A DNA stretch of 64,000 nt from Cyrtodaria siliqua (lineage: Eukaryota > Mollusca > Bivalvia > Adapedonta > Hiatellidae). Positions 35,301 through 48,900 of the stretch are shown one piece after another (positions within the stretch are counted from its first letter, which is position 1; each line of letters starts with the position of its first letter). The DNA lies in the NCBI GenBank assembly GCA_037043455.1, contig JAWPHD010010296.1, positions 31,109 to 95,108 of the forward strand, read 5' to 3'. The notes under the pieces were generated by a model, which was not told where the DNA came from, did not search any database, and saw nothing but the letters and a program-made list of their open reading frames with translations. Position numbers and translations under genes: made by a program.

Positions 35301-38300
35301 TCACTAGCACTTCACTAGCACCACAGGGTTACTTTGGTGTGGAGCATCACTAGCACCATAGGTACTTTGGTGTGGAGCTTCACCAGCACTTCACTAGCAC
35401 CATAGGGTTACTTTGGTGTGGAGCTTCACTAGCACCATAGGGTTACTTTGGTGTGGAGCTTCCCCAGCACCATCGGGTTACATTGGTGTGGAGCTTCACT
35501 AGCACCATAGGGTTACTTTGGTGTGGAGCTTCCCCAGCACCATCGGGTTACATTGGTGTGGAGCTTCACTAGCACCATAGGGTTACTTTGGTGTGGAGCT
35601 TCACTAGCACTTCACAGCACCATATGGTTACTTTGGTGTGGAGTTTCACAGCACCATATGGTTACTTTGGTGTGGAGCTTCCCCAGCACCATCGGGTTAC
35701 ATTGGTGTGGAGCTTCACTAGCACCATAGGGTACTTTGGTGTGGAGCTTCACCACCACTTCACTAGCACAATAAGATTACTTTGGTGTGGAGCTTCATTA
35801 GCACCATAGGGTTACTTTGGTGTGGAGCTTCACTAGCACTTCACAGCACCATATGGTTACTTTGGTGTGGAGTTTCACTAGCACCATAGGGTTACTTTGG
35901 TGTGGAGCTTCACTAGCACTTCACTAGCACCACAGGGTTACTTTGGTGTGGAGCTTCCCTAGCACCATAGGGTTACTTTGGTGTGGAGCTTCACTAGCAC
36001 TTCACAGCACCATATGGTTACTTTGGTGTGGAGTTTCACTAGCACCATAGGGTTAGTTTGGTGTGGAGCTTCACTAGCACTTCACTAGCACCACAGGGTT
36101 GCTTTGGTGTGGAGCTTCACTAGCACCACAGGGTTACTTTGGTGTGGAGCTTCACTAGCACCATAGGGTTACTTTGGTGTGGAGCTTCACTAGCACCATA
36201 GGGTTACTTTGGTGTGGAGCTTCACTTGCACTTCACAGCACCATAGGGTTACTTTGGTGTGGAGCTTCACCAGCACTTCACTAGCACCACAGGGTTACTT
36301 TGGTGTGGAACTTCATTAGCACCATAGGGTTACTTTGATGTGGAGCTTCCCTAGCACCATATGGTTACTTTGGTGTGGAGCTTCACCAGCACTTCACTAG
36401 CACCATAGGGTTACTTTGGTGTGGAGCTTCACTAGCACCATAGGGTTATTTTGGTGTGGAGCTTCCCCAGCACCATAGGGTTACATTGGTGTGGAGCTTC
36501 ACTAGCACCATAGGGTTACTTTGGTGTGGAGCTTCACTAGCACCATAGGGTTACTTTGATGTGAAGTTTCAATAGCACCATAGGGTTACTTTGGTGTGGA
36601 GCTTCACTAACACCTTAGGGTACTTTGGTGTGGAGCTTCCCTAGCAGCATAGGGTTACTTTGCTGTGGAGCTTCACTAGCACCACAGGGTTACTTTGGTG
36701 TGGAGCATCACTAGCACCATAGGTACTTTGGTGTTGAGCTTCACCAGCACTTCACTAGCACCATAGGGTTACTTTGGTGTGGAGCTTCACTAGCACCATA
36801 AGGTTACTTTGGTGTGGAGCTTCCCCAGCACCATAGGGTAACATTGGTGTGGAGCTTCACCACCACTTCACTAGCACAATAAGATTACTTTGGTGTGGAG
36901 CTTCATTAGCACCATAGGGTTACTTTGGTGTGGAGCTTCCCTAGCACCATAGGGTTACTTTGGTGTGGAGCTTCCCTAGCACCATAGGGTTACTTTGGTG
37001 TGGAGCTTCACTAGCACTTCACAGCACCATATGGTTACTTTGGTGTGGAGTTTCACTAGCACCATAGGGTTACTTTGGTGTGGAGCTTCACTAGCACTTC
37101 ACTAGCACCACAGGGTTGCTTTGGTGTGGAGCTTCACTAGCACCACAGGGTTACTTTGGTGTGGAGCTTCACTAGCACCATAGGGTTACTTTGGTGTGGA
37201 GCTTCACTAGCACCATAGGGTTACTTTGGTGTGGAGCTTCACTTGCACTTCACAGCACCATAGGGTTACTTTGGTGTGGAGCTTCACCAGCACTTCACTA
37301 GCACCACAGGGTTACTTTGGTGTGGAACTTCATTAGCACCATAGGGTTACTTTGATGTGGAGCTTCCCTAGCACCATATGGTTACTTTGGTGTGGAGCTT
37401 CACTAGTACCATAGGGCTACTTTGGTGTGGAGCATCACTAGCACCATAGGGTACTTTGGTGTGGAGCTTCACCAGCACTTCACTAGCACCATAGGGTTAC
37501 TTTGGTGTGGAGCTTCACTAGCACCATAGGGTTATTTTGGTGTGGAGCTTCCCCAGCACCATAGGGTTACATTGGTGTGGAGCTTCACTAGCACCATAGG
37601 GTTACTTTGGTGTGGAGCTTCACTAGCACCATAGGGTTACTTTGATGTGAAGTTTCACTAGCACCATAGGGTTACTTTGGTGTGGAGCTTCACTAACACC
37701 TTAGGGTACTTTGGTGTGGAGCTTCCCTAGCAGCATAGGGTTACTTTGCTGTGGAGCTTCACTAGCACCACAGGGTTACTTTGGTGTGGAGCATCACTAG
37801 CACCATAGGTACTTTGGTGTTGAGCTTCACCAGCACTTCACTAGCACCATAGGGTTACTTTGGTGTGGAGCTTCACTAGCACCATAAGGTTACTTTGGTG
37901 TGGAGCTTCCCCAGCACCATAGGGTTACATTGGTGTGGAGCTTCACCACCACTTCACTAGCACCATAGGGTTACTTTGGTGTGGAGCTTCCCCAGCACCA
38001 TAGGGTTACATTGGTGTGGAGCTTCACCACCACTTCACTAGCACAATAAGATTACTTTGGTGTGGAGCTTCATTAGCACTATAGGGTTACTTTGGTGTGG
38101 AGCTTCCCTAGCACCATAGGGTTACTTTGGTATGGAGCTTCATTAGCACCATAGGGTTACTTTGGTGTGGAGCTTCCCTAGCACCATAGGGTTACTTTGG
38201 TGTGGAGCTTCACTAGCACTTCACAGCACCATATGGTTACTTTGGTATGGAGCTTCATTAGCACCATAGGGTTACTTTGGTGTGGAGCTTCCCTAGCACC

Positions 38301-41300
38301 ATAGGGTTACTTTGGTGTGGAGCTTCCCTAGCACCATAGGGTTACTTTGGTGTGGAGCTTCACTAGCACTTCACAGCACCATATGGTTACTTTGGTGTGG
38401 AGTTTCACTAGCACCATAGGGTTACTTTGGTGTGGAGCTTCACTAGCACCACAGGGTTGCTTTGGTGTGGAGCTTCACTAGCACCACAGGGTTACTTTGG
38501 TGTGGAGCTTCACTAGCACCATATGGTTACTTAGGTGTGGAGCTTCACTAGCACCATAGGGTTACTTTGGTGTGGAGCTTCACTTGCACTTCACAGCACC
38601 ATAGGGTTACTTTGGTGTGGAGCTTCACCAGCACTTCACTAGCACCACAGGGTTACTTTGGTGTGGAACTTCATTAGCACCATAGGGTTACTTTGATGTG
38701 GAGCTTCCCTAGCACCATAGGGTTACTTTGGTGTGGAGCTTCACTAGTACCATAGGGCTACTTTGGTGTGAAGCATCACTAGCACCATAGGGTACTTTGG
38801 TGTGGAGCTTCACCAGCACTTCACCAGCACCATAGGGTTACTTTGGTGTGGAGCTTCACCAGCACCATAGGGTTACTTTGGTGTGGAGCTTCCCTAGCAC
38901 CATATGGTTACTTTGGTATGGAGCTTCATTAGCACCATAGGGTTACTTTGGTGTGGAGCTTCCCTAGCACCATAGGGTTACTTTGGTGTGGAGCTTCACT
39001 AGCACCATAGGGCTACTTTGGTATAGAGCTTCATTAGCACCATAGGGTTACTTTGGTGTGGAGCTTCCCTAGCACCATAGGGTTACTTTGGTGTGGAGCT
39101 TCAATAGCACCACAGGGTTACTTTGGTGTGGAGCTTCACTAGCACTTCACTAGCACCGTAGGGCTACTTTGGTGTGGATCTTCACTAGCACCATAGGGTT
39201 ACTTTGGTGTGGAGCTTCCCTAGCACCATAGGGTTACTTAGGTGTGGAGCTACACTAGCACTTCACAGCACCATAGGGTTACTTTGGTGTGGAGCTTCAC
39301 TTGCACTGCACAGCACCACATGGTTACTTTGGTGTGGAGCTTCATTAGCACCATAGGGTTACTTTGGTGTGAAGCTTCCCTAGCACCATAGGGCTACTTT
39401 GGTGTGGAGCTTCACCAGCGCTTCACTAGCACCACAGGGTTACTTTGGTGTGGAGCTTCACTAACACCATAGAGTTACTTTGGTGTGAAGCTTCTCTAGC
39501 ACCATAGGGTTACTTTGGTGTGGAGCTTCACTAGCACTTCACAGCACCATAGGGCTACTTTGGTGTGGAGCTTCACTATCACTTCACACCACCATAGGGT
39601 TACTTTGGTGTGGAGCTTCACTAGCACTTCACAGCACCATAGAGTTACTTTGGTGTGGAGCTTCACCAGCACTTCACTAGCACCACAGGGTTACTTTGGC
39701 GTGGAGCTTCATTAGCACCATAGGGTTACTTTGGTGTGAAGCTTCATTATCACTTCACACCACCATAGGGTTACTTTGGTGTGGAGCTTCACTATCACTT
39801 CATTAGCACCATAGGGCTACTTTGGTGTGAAGATTCCCTAGCACCATAGGGCTACTTTGGTGTGGAGCTTCATTACCACCATAGGGTTACTTTGGTGTGG
39901 AGCTTCACTAGCACTTCACAGCACCATAGGGTTACTTTGGTGTGGAGCTTCATAAGCACCATAGGGTTACTTTGGTGTGGAGCTCCACTAGCAACATAGG
40001 GTTACTTTGGTGTGGAGCTTCACTAGCACCATAGGATTACTTTGGTGTGGAGCTTCACCACCACTTCATTAGCACCATAGGGTTACTTTGGTGTAGGGCT
40101 TCACTAGCACCATAGGGCTACTTTGGTGTGGAGATTCCCTAGCACTTCACTAGCACCACAGGGTTACTTTGGTGTGGAGCTTCATTAGCATCATAGGGTT
40201 ACTTTGGTGTGAAGCTTCCCTAGCATCATAGGGTTACTTTGGTGTGGAGTTTCCCTAGCACCATAGGGTTACTTAGGTGTGGAGCTACACTAGCACTTCA
40301 CAGCACCATATGGTTACTTTGGTGTGGAGCTTCACTTGCACTTCACAAGCACCACAGGGTTACTTTGGTGTGGAGCTTCATTAGCACCATAGGGTTACTT
40401 TGGTGTGAAGCTTCCCTAGCACCATAGGGCATCTTTGGTGTTAAGCTTCACCAGCGCTTCACTAGCACCACAGGGTTACTTTGGTGTGGAGCTTCACTAA
40501 CACCATAGGGTTACTTTGGTGTGAAGATTCCCTAGCACCATAGGGTTACTTTGGTGTGGAGCTTCACTAGCACTTCACAGCACCATAGGGTTACTTTGGT
40601 GTGGAGCTTCACTAGCACCACAGGGTTACTTTGGTGTGGAGCTTCACTAACACCATAGGGTTACTTTGGTGTGAAGATTCCCTAGCACCATAGGGTTACT
40701 TTGGTGTGGAGCTTCACTAGCACTTCACAGCACCATAGGGTTACTTTGGTGTGGAGCTTCACTAGCACCACAGGGTTACTTTGGTGTGGAGCTTCACTAA
40801 CACCATAGGGTTACTTTGGTGTGAAGCTTCTCTAGCACCATAGGGTTACTTTGGTGTGGAGCTTCACTATCACTTCACACCACCATAGGGTTACTTTGGT
40901 GTGGAGCTTCATTAGCACCATCGGGTTACTTTGGTGTGGAGCTCCCCTAGCACCATAGGGTTACTTTGGTGTGGAGCTTCTCTAGCACCATATGATTACT
41001 TTCGTGTGGAGCTTCACTATCACTTCACACCACCATAGGGTTACTTTGGTGTGGAGCTTCACTATCACTTCACACCACCATAGGGTTACTTTGGTGTGGA
41101 GCTTCATTAGCACCATAGGGTTACTTTGGTGTGGAGCTCCCCTAGCACCATAGGGTTACTTTGGTGTGGAGCTTCTCTAGCACCATATGATTACTTTCGT
41201 GTGGAGCTTCACTATCACTTCACACCACCATAGGGTTACTTTGGTGTGGAGCTTCACTAGCACTTCACAGCACCATATGGTTACTTTGGTGTGGAGCTAC

Positions 41301-44300
41301 ATTAGCACCATAGGGTTACTTTGGTGTGGAGCTCCCCTAGCACCATAGGGTTACTTTGGTGTGGAGCTTCTCTAGCACCATATGATTACTTTCGTGTGGA
41401 GCTTCACCACCACTTCATTGGCACCATAGGGCTACTTTGGTGTGGAGATTCCCTAGCACTTCACTAGCACTGCAGGGTTACTTTGGTGTGGAGCTTCATT
41501 AGCACCATAGGGTTACTTTGGTGTGGAGCTTCACTAGCACCATAGGGCTACTTTGGTGTGGAGCTTCATTACCACCATAGGGTTACTTTGGTGTGGAGCT
41601 TCACTAGCACTTCACAGCACCATAGGGTTACTTTGGTGTGGAGCTTCATTAGCACCATAGGGTTAATTTGGCGTGGAGCTCCCCTAGCACCATAGGGTTA
41701 CTTTGGTGTGGAGCTTCACTAGCACCATAGGATTACTTTGGTGTGGAGCTTCACCACCACTTCATTAGCACCATAGGGTTACTTTGGTGTGGGGCTTCAC
41801 TAGCACCATAGGGCTACTTTGATGTGGAGATTCCCTAGCACTTCACTAGCACCACAGGGTTACTTTGGTGTGGAGCTTCATTAGCACCATAGGGTTACTT
41901 TGGTGTGAAGCTTCTCTAGCACTTCACTAGCACCACAGGGTTACTTTGGTGTGGAGCTTCATTACCACCATAGGGCTACTTTGGTGTGGAGCTTCACTAG
42001 CACTTCACAGCACCATAGGGTTACTTTGGTGTGGAGCTTCATTAGCACCATAGGGTTACTTTGGTGTGGAACTCCCTAGCACCATAGGGTTACTTTGGTG
42101 TGGAGCTTCACTAGCACCATAGGATTACTTTGGTGTGGAGCTTCACCACCACTTCATTAGCACCATAGGGTTACTTTGGTGTGGAACTCCCTAGCACCAT
42201 AGGGTTACTTTGGTGTGGAGCTTCACTAGCACCATAGGATTACTTTGGTGTGGAGCTTCACCACCACTTCATTAGCACCATAGGGCTACTTTGGTGTGGA
42301 GATTCCCTAGCACTTCACTAGCACTGCAGGGTTACTTTGGTGTGGAGCTTCACTAGCTCCATAGGGTTACGTTGGTGTGAAGCTTCACTAGCACCACAGT
42401 GCTACTCTAGCACTTCACTAGCAGCATAGTGCTACTTTGGTGTGGAGCTTCACTATCATCACAGGGTTACTTTGGTGTGGAGCTTCACTAGCACTTCACT
42501 AGCACATCACAAGCACGACAGGGTTACTTTGGTGTGGAGCTTCACTAGCACCATAGGGTTACTTTGGTATGGAGCTTCACTAGCACCATAGGGTTACTTT
42601 GGTGTGGAGCTTCACTAGCACCATAGGGTTACTTTGGTGTGGAGCTTTCCTAGCCCCATAGGGTTACTTTGGTGTGGAGCTTCACTTACACCATAGGGTT
42701 ACTTTGGTGTTTAGCTTCACTATCACTTCACACCACCATATGGTTACTTTGGTGTGGACCTTCACTAGCACTTCACAGCACTATAGGGTTACTTTGGTGT
42801 GGAGCTTCATTAGCACCATAGGGTTACTTTGGTGTGGAGCTCCCCTAGCACCATAGGGTTACTTTGGTGTGGAGCTTCCCTAGCACTTCACTAGCACCGT
42901 AGGGTTACTTTGGTGTGGAGCTTCACTAGCTCCATAGGGTTACATTGGTGTGGAGCTTCACTAGCACCATAGGATTACTTTGGTGTGGAGCTTCCCTAGC
43001 ACTTCACTAGCACCGTAGGGTTACTTTGGTGTGGAGCTTCACTAGCACCATAGGGTTACTTTGGTGTGGAGCTTCCCTAGCACTTCACTAGCACCGTAGG
43101 GTTACTTTGGTGTGGAGCTTCACTAGCTCCATAGGGTTACTTTGGTGTGGAGCTCCCCTAGCACCATAGGGTTACTTTGGTGTGGAGCTTCCCTAGCACT
43201 TCACTAGCACCGTAGGGTTACTTTGGTGTGGAGCTTCACTAGCTCCATAGGGTTACTTTGGTGTGGAGCTCCCCTAGCACCATAGGGTTACTTTGGTGTG
43301 GAGCTTCACCAGCACTTCATTAGCACCATAGGGCTACTTTGGTATGGAGTTTCACTAGCACCATAGGATACTTTGGTGCGGAGCTTCAATAGCACCACAG
43401 GGTTACTTTGGTGTGGAGCTTCACTAGCACTTCACTAGCACCACAGGGTTACTTTGGCATGGAGCTTCACTAGCACCATAGGGTACTTTGGTGTGGAGCT
43501 TCACTAGCACCATATGGTTATTTGGTGTGGAGCTTCACTAGCACCATAGTGCTTCTTTGGTGTGGAGTGTCACTAGCACCATTTGCTACTTTGGTGTGGA
43601 GCTTCACTAGCACCAAATGGTTACTTTGGTGTGGAGCTTCACTAGCACCATAGGGTTACTTTGGTGTGGAGCTTCAATAGCACCATATGGTTATTTGGTG
43701 TGGAGCTTCACTAGCACCATAGGGCAACTTTGGTGCAGAGCTTCACTAGCACCATAGGGCTACTTTGGTGTGAAGCTTCACTAGCACCATATGGTTACTT
43801 TGGTGTGGAGTTTCACTAGCACTTCACTAGCACCACAGGGTTACTTTGTTGTGGAGCTTCACTAGCACCATAGGGCTACTTTGGTGCGGAGACTCACTAG
43901 CACTTCACTAGCACCACAGGGTTACTTTGGTGTGGAGCTTTATAAGCACCATAGGGTTACTTTGGAGTGGAGCTTCACTAGCACAATAGGGCTACTTTGG
44001 TGCAGAGCTTCACTAGCACTTCACTAGCACCTTAGGGTTACTTTGTTGTGGAGCTTCACTAGCACTTCACTAGTACCACAGGGTTACTTTGGTGTGGAGC
44101 TTCACTAGCACCTCACTAGCACAACAGGGTTACTTTGGTGTGGAGCTTCACTAGCACCATAGGGTTACTTTGGTGTGGAGCTTCACTAGCACCATATGGT
44201 TAATTTGGTGTGAATCTTCACTAGCACCATAGGGTTACTTTGGTGTGGAGCTTCACTAGCACCATAGGGTTACTTTGGTGTGGAGTTTCACTAGACCATA

Positions 44301-45128
44301 GGGTTGATTTGGTGTGGAGCTTCACTAGACCATAGGGTTACTTTGGTGTGGAGCTTCACTAGCACCGTAGGTCTACTTTGGTGTTGAGTTTCACTAGCAC
44401 CATAGGGTTACTTTGGTGTGGCACTTGACTAGCACCATATGGTTACTTTGGTGTGGAGCTTCACTAGCACCACAGGGTTACTTTGGTGTGTAACTGTTCA
44501 CTAGCACCATAGTTTTACTTTGGTGTGGAGTTTCACTAGCACCATAGGGTTACTTTGGTGTGGAGCTTGACTGGCACCATATGGTTACTTTGGTGTGGAG
44601 CTTCACTAGCACCACAGGGTTACTTTGGTGTGTAACTGTTCACTAGCACCATAGTTTTACTTTGGTGTGGAGTTTCACTAGCACCATAGGGTTACTTTGG
44701 TGTGGCACTTGACTAGCACCATATGGTTACTTTGGTGTGGAGCTTCACTAGCACCACAGGGTTACTTTGGTGTGTAACTGTTCACTAGCACCATAGGGTT
44801 ACCTTGGTGTGGAGCTTCCCTAGCACCATAGGGTTACTTTGGTGTGGAGCTTGACTGGCACCATATGGTTACTTTGGTGTGGAGCTTCACTAGCACCACA
44901 GGGTTACTTTGGTGTGGCGCTTGACTGGCACCATATGGTTACTTTGGTGTGGAGCTTCACTAGCACCAAAGGGTTACTTTGGTGTGTAACTGTTCACTAG
45001 CACCATAGGGTTACTTTGGTGTGGAGATTCACTAGCACCATAAGGTTACTTTGGTGTGGAGATTCACTAGCACCATAGGTTTACTTTGGTGTGGAGTTTC
45101 ACTGGCACCATAGGGTTACTTTGGTGTG
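32307..45128 (+). repeat. 12.8-kb satellite of a 35-bp monomer, several hundred copies
   Basis: The basic monomer is GAGCTTCACTAGCACCATAG followed by GGTTACTTTGGTGTG. Variants include TTCCCTAGC, CACAGGG, an ~11-bp internal duplication (CACTTCACTAG, giving ~46-bp units) and CACTTCACAGC. Higher-order blocks of about 1.1 kb recur: the marker GATGTGAAGTTTCACTAGC followed by CACTAACACCTTAGGG and TTTGCTGTGGAGC appears near 33535, 34640, 36550 and 37645. Towards the right the units diverge (TGTGTAACTGTTCACTAGC near 44490-44990). Plus-strand ORFs with HHRVTLVWSFTST are repeat translations. Confidence 0.98.
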
Positions 45129-45200
45129 ACCTTAGGCATGACACTTCCCCTACCCTTGTCTGTCAGATTGGGATGTAAAGCAGGTGATCCCATTTATCAC
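45129..45200 (+). mobile_element. SINE 3' body at right edge of the 35-bp satellite
   Basis: The last monomer ends TTACTTTGGTGTG and continues ACCTTAGGCATGACACTTCC then CCTACCC. The SINE at 26186 (minus) has the corresponding TTGTGTCCCTAAGCATGACA then CTTT directly after its B-box region. So this is the SINE body that belongs to the head at 32250. Confidence 0.7.
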
Positions 45201-45542
45201 AGTCTTTCCTTTGAGCATGTTGAAGTATCATAGGAATCAACTCGATAGTAAGAGAAGGGCATGGCTCTCAGATTTCTATGTATCTTTCCTGTTTCTCTGG
45301 GACGGCTTGAACCTAAATAATATGCTGAAGACCTGTTAAACAATGATTCAATTCAGTTGAAAAGTAAAAGGCCAATATCAGACTTCAATCTGGATTTGAT
45401 GGATTATGATGTATAAAACACAACTCATTGGAATATTATAAATCTTTATTTTGGCGTTAAAAGTTATTTAAAAAAATGCATAATAAATACTCTGTATAAA
45501 ATAAATCCAGATCTAGGTTATCACAAAATAACAAATATACAC

Positions 45543-45567
45543 GCACACACACACACACACACACACA
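45543..45567 (+). repeat. (CA)n microsatellite
   Basis: About 12 CA dinucleotides in a row. Confidence 0.95.
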
Positions 45568-47497
45568 TGGCGTTAAATATTGTGCAGTCATCATAGTGAA
45601 TTCTTTGATCTTTTTTGTTGATCAGTTATGACAGTTTTGGTCCTAGACCAATAACAGTTGATTTCAGATTTAAAAAGGAAAACGTGATTTAACCAGCAAG
45701 TGAAGTATTCTGGTCAATGTGAAACCTTCAATCTAACATTAACAAAATACTGATACAACACGGGGAAAATTGGGTTGGCCAATGTCATCAATTTGAGAGC
45801 CCTACCTGCTGCTGAAAACTTCACTGAATATTAAAACTGGTCTTCTGATGTAGACACATTTTCATGGTAAGACAGAAGTATAAGAGAGGCACATATTATA
45901 ACAATCTTTCATGGGTATCCGGTGAAAATTGTGAATTCCAACACGAGGTATAATTTGTTTTTATCGGAACAGAGGCCCTGTCGAGGCTCCAATGAAAACA
46001 GTTATGCCGAGGGTTGGAATTTCCCTATCTGAACTGGATACCCATGACTGATTATTTTTTATTGCATACCATTTACATTCTGAGCATTGATGTCAACTTC
46101 TAACATTTTGCAGGTTTATTTACACAATGACGTCATCCAACTGTCATTGTTGATATCTTTTATCTTCTTCATGTGTAAGATCAGACTTTCCATCAGCCAT
46201 GTAAAACGCGGATAACCTTATCCTGTATGCAAGAAAAAACATTCACATATAAACCATTTAGCAGCTGATGTACAATTAACCAGAAATAGTTTCACAAATC
46301 TCTATGCATTATCTATTATTTTGAAGCATCTGTTACAGAAATCAATACCCCATCATCCCATCTGGACTCACACCACTATTATCACCCTTGAATACTCATA
46401 CCCTACAGATGAAGGAGGTAGATAAAAAAAAACAAGTTCGCTTTTCTACATTTTACAGGATACATTGATTTATCTTTACCAGGTTCTAAATCTACAGCAT
46501 TTTAGGAAGAGATCACAGAAAAATGCATGTTGATTTAAGATTTCTAGCTAATTCTGCCTCATTTTACAAATCATGAGTCTAATCACCACGGTGTTGTATT
46601 TTTGCCTAATTTTTGATAGGTATCACGCAAACATGAAATTAAAAAAAGTTCAATCTGGTAAATATTTGTTAAATGTGGTTTAAATTGCAGATATTGGATC
46701 AATGAAGAATTTAAGCATAAATACATGTTGTAAAATCTGTTTATCTCTATGCCACGAACAAAAACATTACAATGGGACCCTATGGAAAATGAATTGTGGT
46801 GTGAGACGATCTGTTACAGTAATCAATATCCCATCTGTTACAGTAATCAATAACTGGTCATTCACAAATAAAAGGTGAGGGCTATTCCATTAAAACATAC
46901 CCGGGACCCAGGGAAAGCAAATTAATGAACATTTATGGGTGAACCCTATTTTCCAAAATTTGGTTCTTTAAATCAATTTTGCATCTATGGGTGGGTGTTG
47001 ATTTTTAAAGGTGCCTTCCTGAGGTCCCATGTATATTTTAATGGAATATCCCTAATGTACAAACACTGAATCAATATGGCTCTCAGTTGATAGCAATCAG
47101 TTGATAGCAACAACTATTATCAAAGATTGCAGTAACGAATGTTCATACATTATTAATTCAATTTTTTTATAGAGATTTTTTTTTATAGAGATTACAGCTA
47201 CTAAACAAGGCTCAAGGACTTCCAATTGTCTGAATTAAGCACTGAACATGAAACTCTCTCAAATTAAACAATGTGACTATTAGTGCATAGTGGCTATGTA
47301 GAAAACTATGCATTAAATGTTCATGTAGTTTGTAATTTTATTAATATCAATGCTTTGCTATGCAGTGATATTTTTCACCCTTTTGGGAATGGTACCTGTA
47401 CTCATTCATTTTGGAAAATTTGCTTTGTTTTGCTTAAATTGGGAATATTTCAGTATTAAATAAAAGCATTGATGCATGCTTAAATACTTTGCGAACA

Positions 47498-47597
47498 CAT
47501 TACCATGACAAATTACCATGACATATTACCATGACACATTACCATGACATATTACCATGGCATATTACCATGACATATTACCATGACACATTACCAT
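47498..47597 (+). repeat. 14-15-bp tandem repeat, about seven units
   Basis: The unit is ATTACCATGACATA, with variants CACATT and CATGGCAT. Seven copies lie back to back. Confidence 0.9.
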
Positions 47598-48394
47598 GTA
47601 TACATGTGCAGTACAGCAGTCTAATGACAATTGGAAGATCTTTAAAGACAGCTTCTGACAAAAAAATGGTTTTGATTTTTATTTCAACATTTATTTATTA
47701 AATTTATTACACCAGAATTGGGTAAAAACATACATTTTGCTATTGGGATGGGTCCTTTTATCGGTACCACATATATATTAAGGGAAAAAACGCTACTTTG
47801 TCATGTAAACACAACCATGTTATCATTGTTACGTACATGTATAAACAAAACAATTTGAACTTTTCAATTTATTTCCACACATCATTTGCTTAACACTGGA
47901 TAGAAGAACATCTCAGTCCACCAAGTTGTCAGAATCTATTTAACCACAACCATAAAGAAGAACGGTTACATTCCCTATCATAAATCATGAATAGAAACCA
48001 AAAATAAATGTGATCTCTTGGAAATGCCATAAGTTATGTGCATTTTATTAAATCAATAACTATATAATGAAAACATGTACATGAAAGGCATCCTACAATG
48101 CATATGTTCAAATAAACCATTTTGCATAACGTGTGCCGGTACGTCGCTCTACCTTAATAATTGTGCTTCCATATTTTATTGTCAACACAGATGTTGCAGG
48201 TAATGTACAAACATGACTAAAACAGAACATAAAAAGGACTTTACATTTCATTTGCATGTCTGACAACACGTTTTGAGCCCCTTCAAGAGAAGGGAGGATA
48301 AATTGATTACATTAAAACTGCGATTAATCTTCTACCACTATCAAACAAATCCCTATAGCTACATTTGCCTGCCCACTAATAGTGCCAGTACACA

Positions 48395-48600
48395 TGCCTT
48401 AAATTGGGTTTTAAGGTGCACCAACACGGTTTTAAGGCACCTCAACACATTGAAGGTTACATGGCGCCTAACAGGAATGAATGTGCCAGGCTTATCCTCC
48501 TTTTACATCAAGATAAAATATGGAGAATGGGCCTAGAACGTTTCCACGTTTGTATATGCGGTGTCATGATAAAGACCTTGAATGAGCATGATAAACAAGA
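48395..48600 (-). repeat. Dispersed repeat family (copy 3)
   Basis: AAATTGGGTTTTAAGGTGCA, GGTTACATGGCGCCTAACAG, GCCAGGCTTATCCTCC and ATAAAATATGGAGAATGGGC match copies 1, 2 and 4. A short internal duplication (GGTTTTAAGGCACCTCAACAC) is specific to this copy. Confidence 0.8.
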
Positions 48601-48900
48601 GGTCCAAATGACCCCGAGTAGCTCACCTGAGAATTTTTGCAAAGAGGAAAAAGTAGTTAATAAGTGCAATTGATTATTAGATTGAAAACTTTGTACGACA
48701 TAAGGTAAAGCAGCAAAACTTGGTTCTTCGTATTTACAGAGAATGTTTGTATGGAAATGGATGGACAGGAAACCCTGGGGCGTATCCAATTTTTACCCTA
48801 GAAACTTCATTCGTACAACTTTCATAGTATAAGAGTTGGCGATCATATATAAACACAAGAGGCCCAAGAGGGCCTGTATCGCTCTACTGGCTATATGGTG
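48596..48900 (+). repeat. Bivalve-type dispersed repeat fragments
   Basis: AACAAGAGGTCCAAATGACC then CCGAGTAGCTCACCTGAG (48596-48634) and ACACAAGAGGCCCAAGAGGG then CCTGTATCGCTC (48853-48884) are two forms of a motif that recurs very often in bivalve genomes as the end of a dispersed element. No coding frame. Confidence 0.55.

Larger units (their letters stand above)
45201..48394. other. No gene recognised; AT-rich intergenic DNA
   Basis: It contains a (CA)n microsatellite, an AACTGGATACCCATGACTG-type segment, and GGGAATGGTACCTG at 47384 with GGGATGGGTCCTTTTATCGG at 47745 (related to the MITE in BBLN). No conserved exon is seen on either strand. Confidence 0.4.

Noticed and set aside
32307..45128. 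Short-spaced direct repeats as a CRISPR array
   Set aside because: Units are head to tail with no unique spacers, the setting is an animal genome with introns and SINEs, and there are no cas genes.
48404..48673. ORF MGFKVHQHGFKAPQ... as a small gene (similar reading at 27801-27995)
   Set aside because: Both lie in copies of the same dispersed repeat, antisense to its tail; similarity reflects the repeat.
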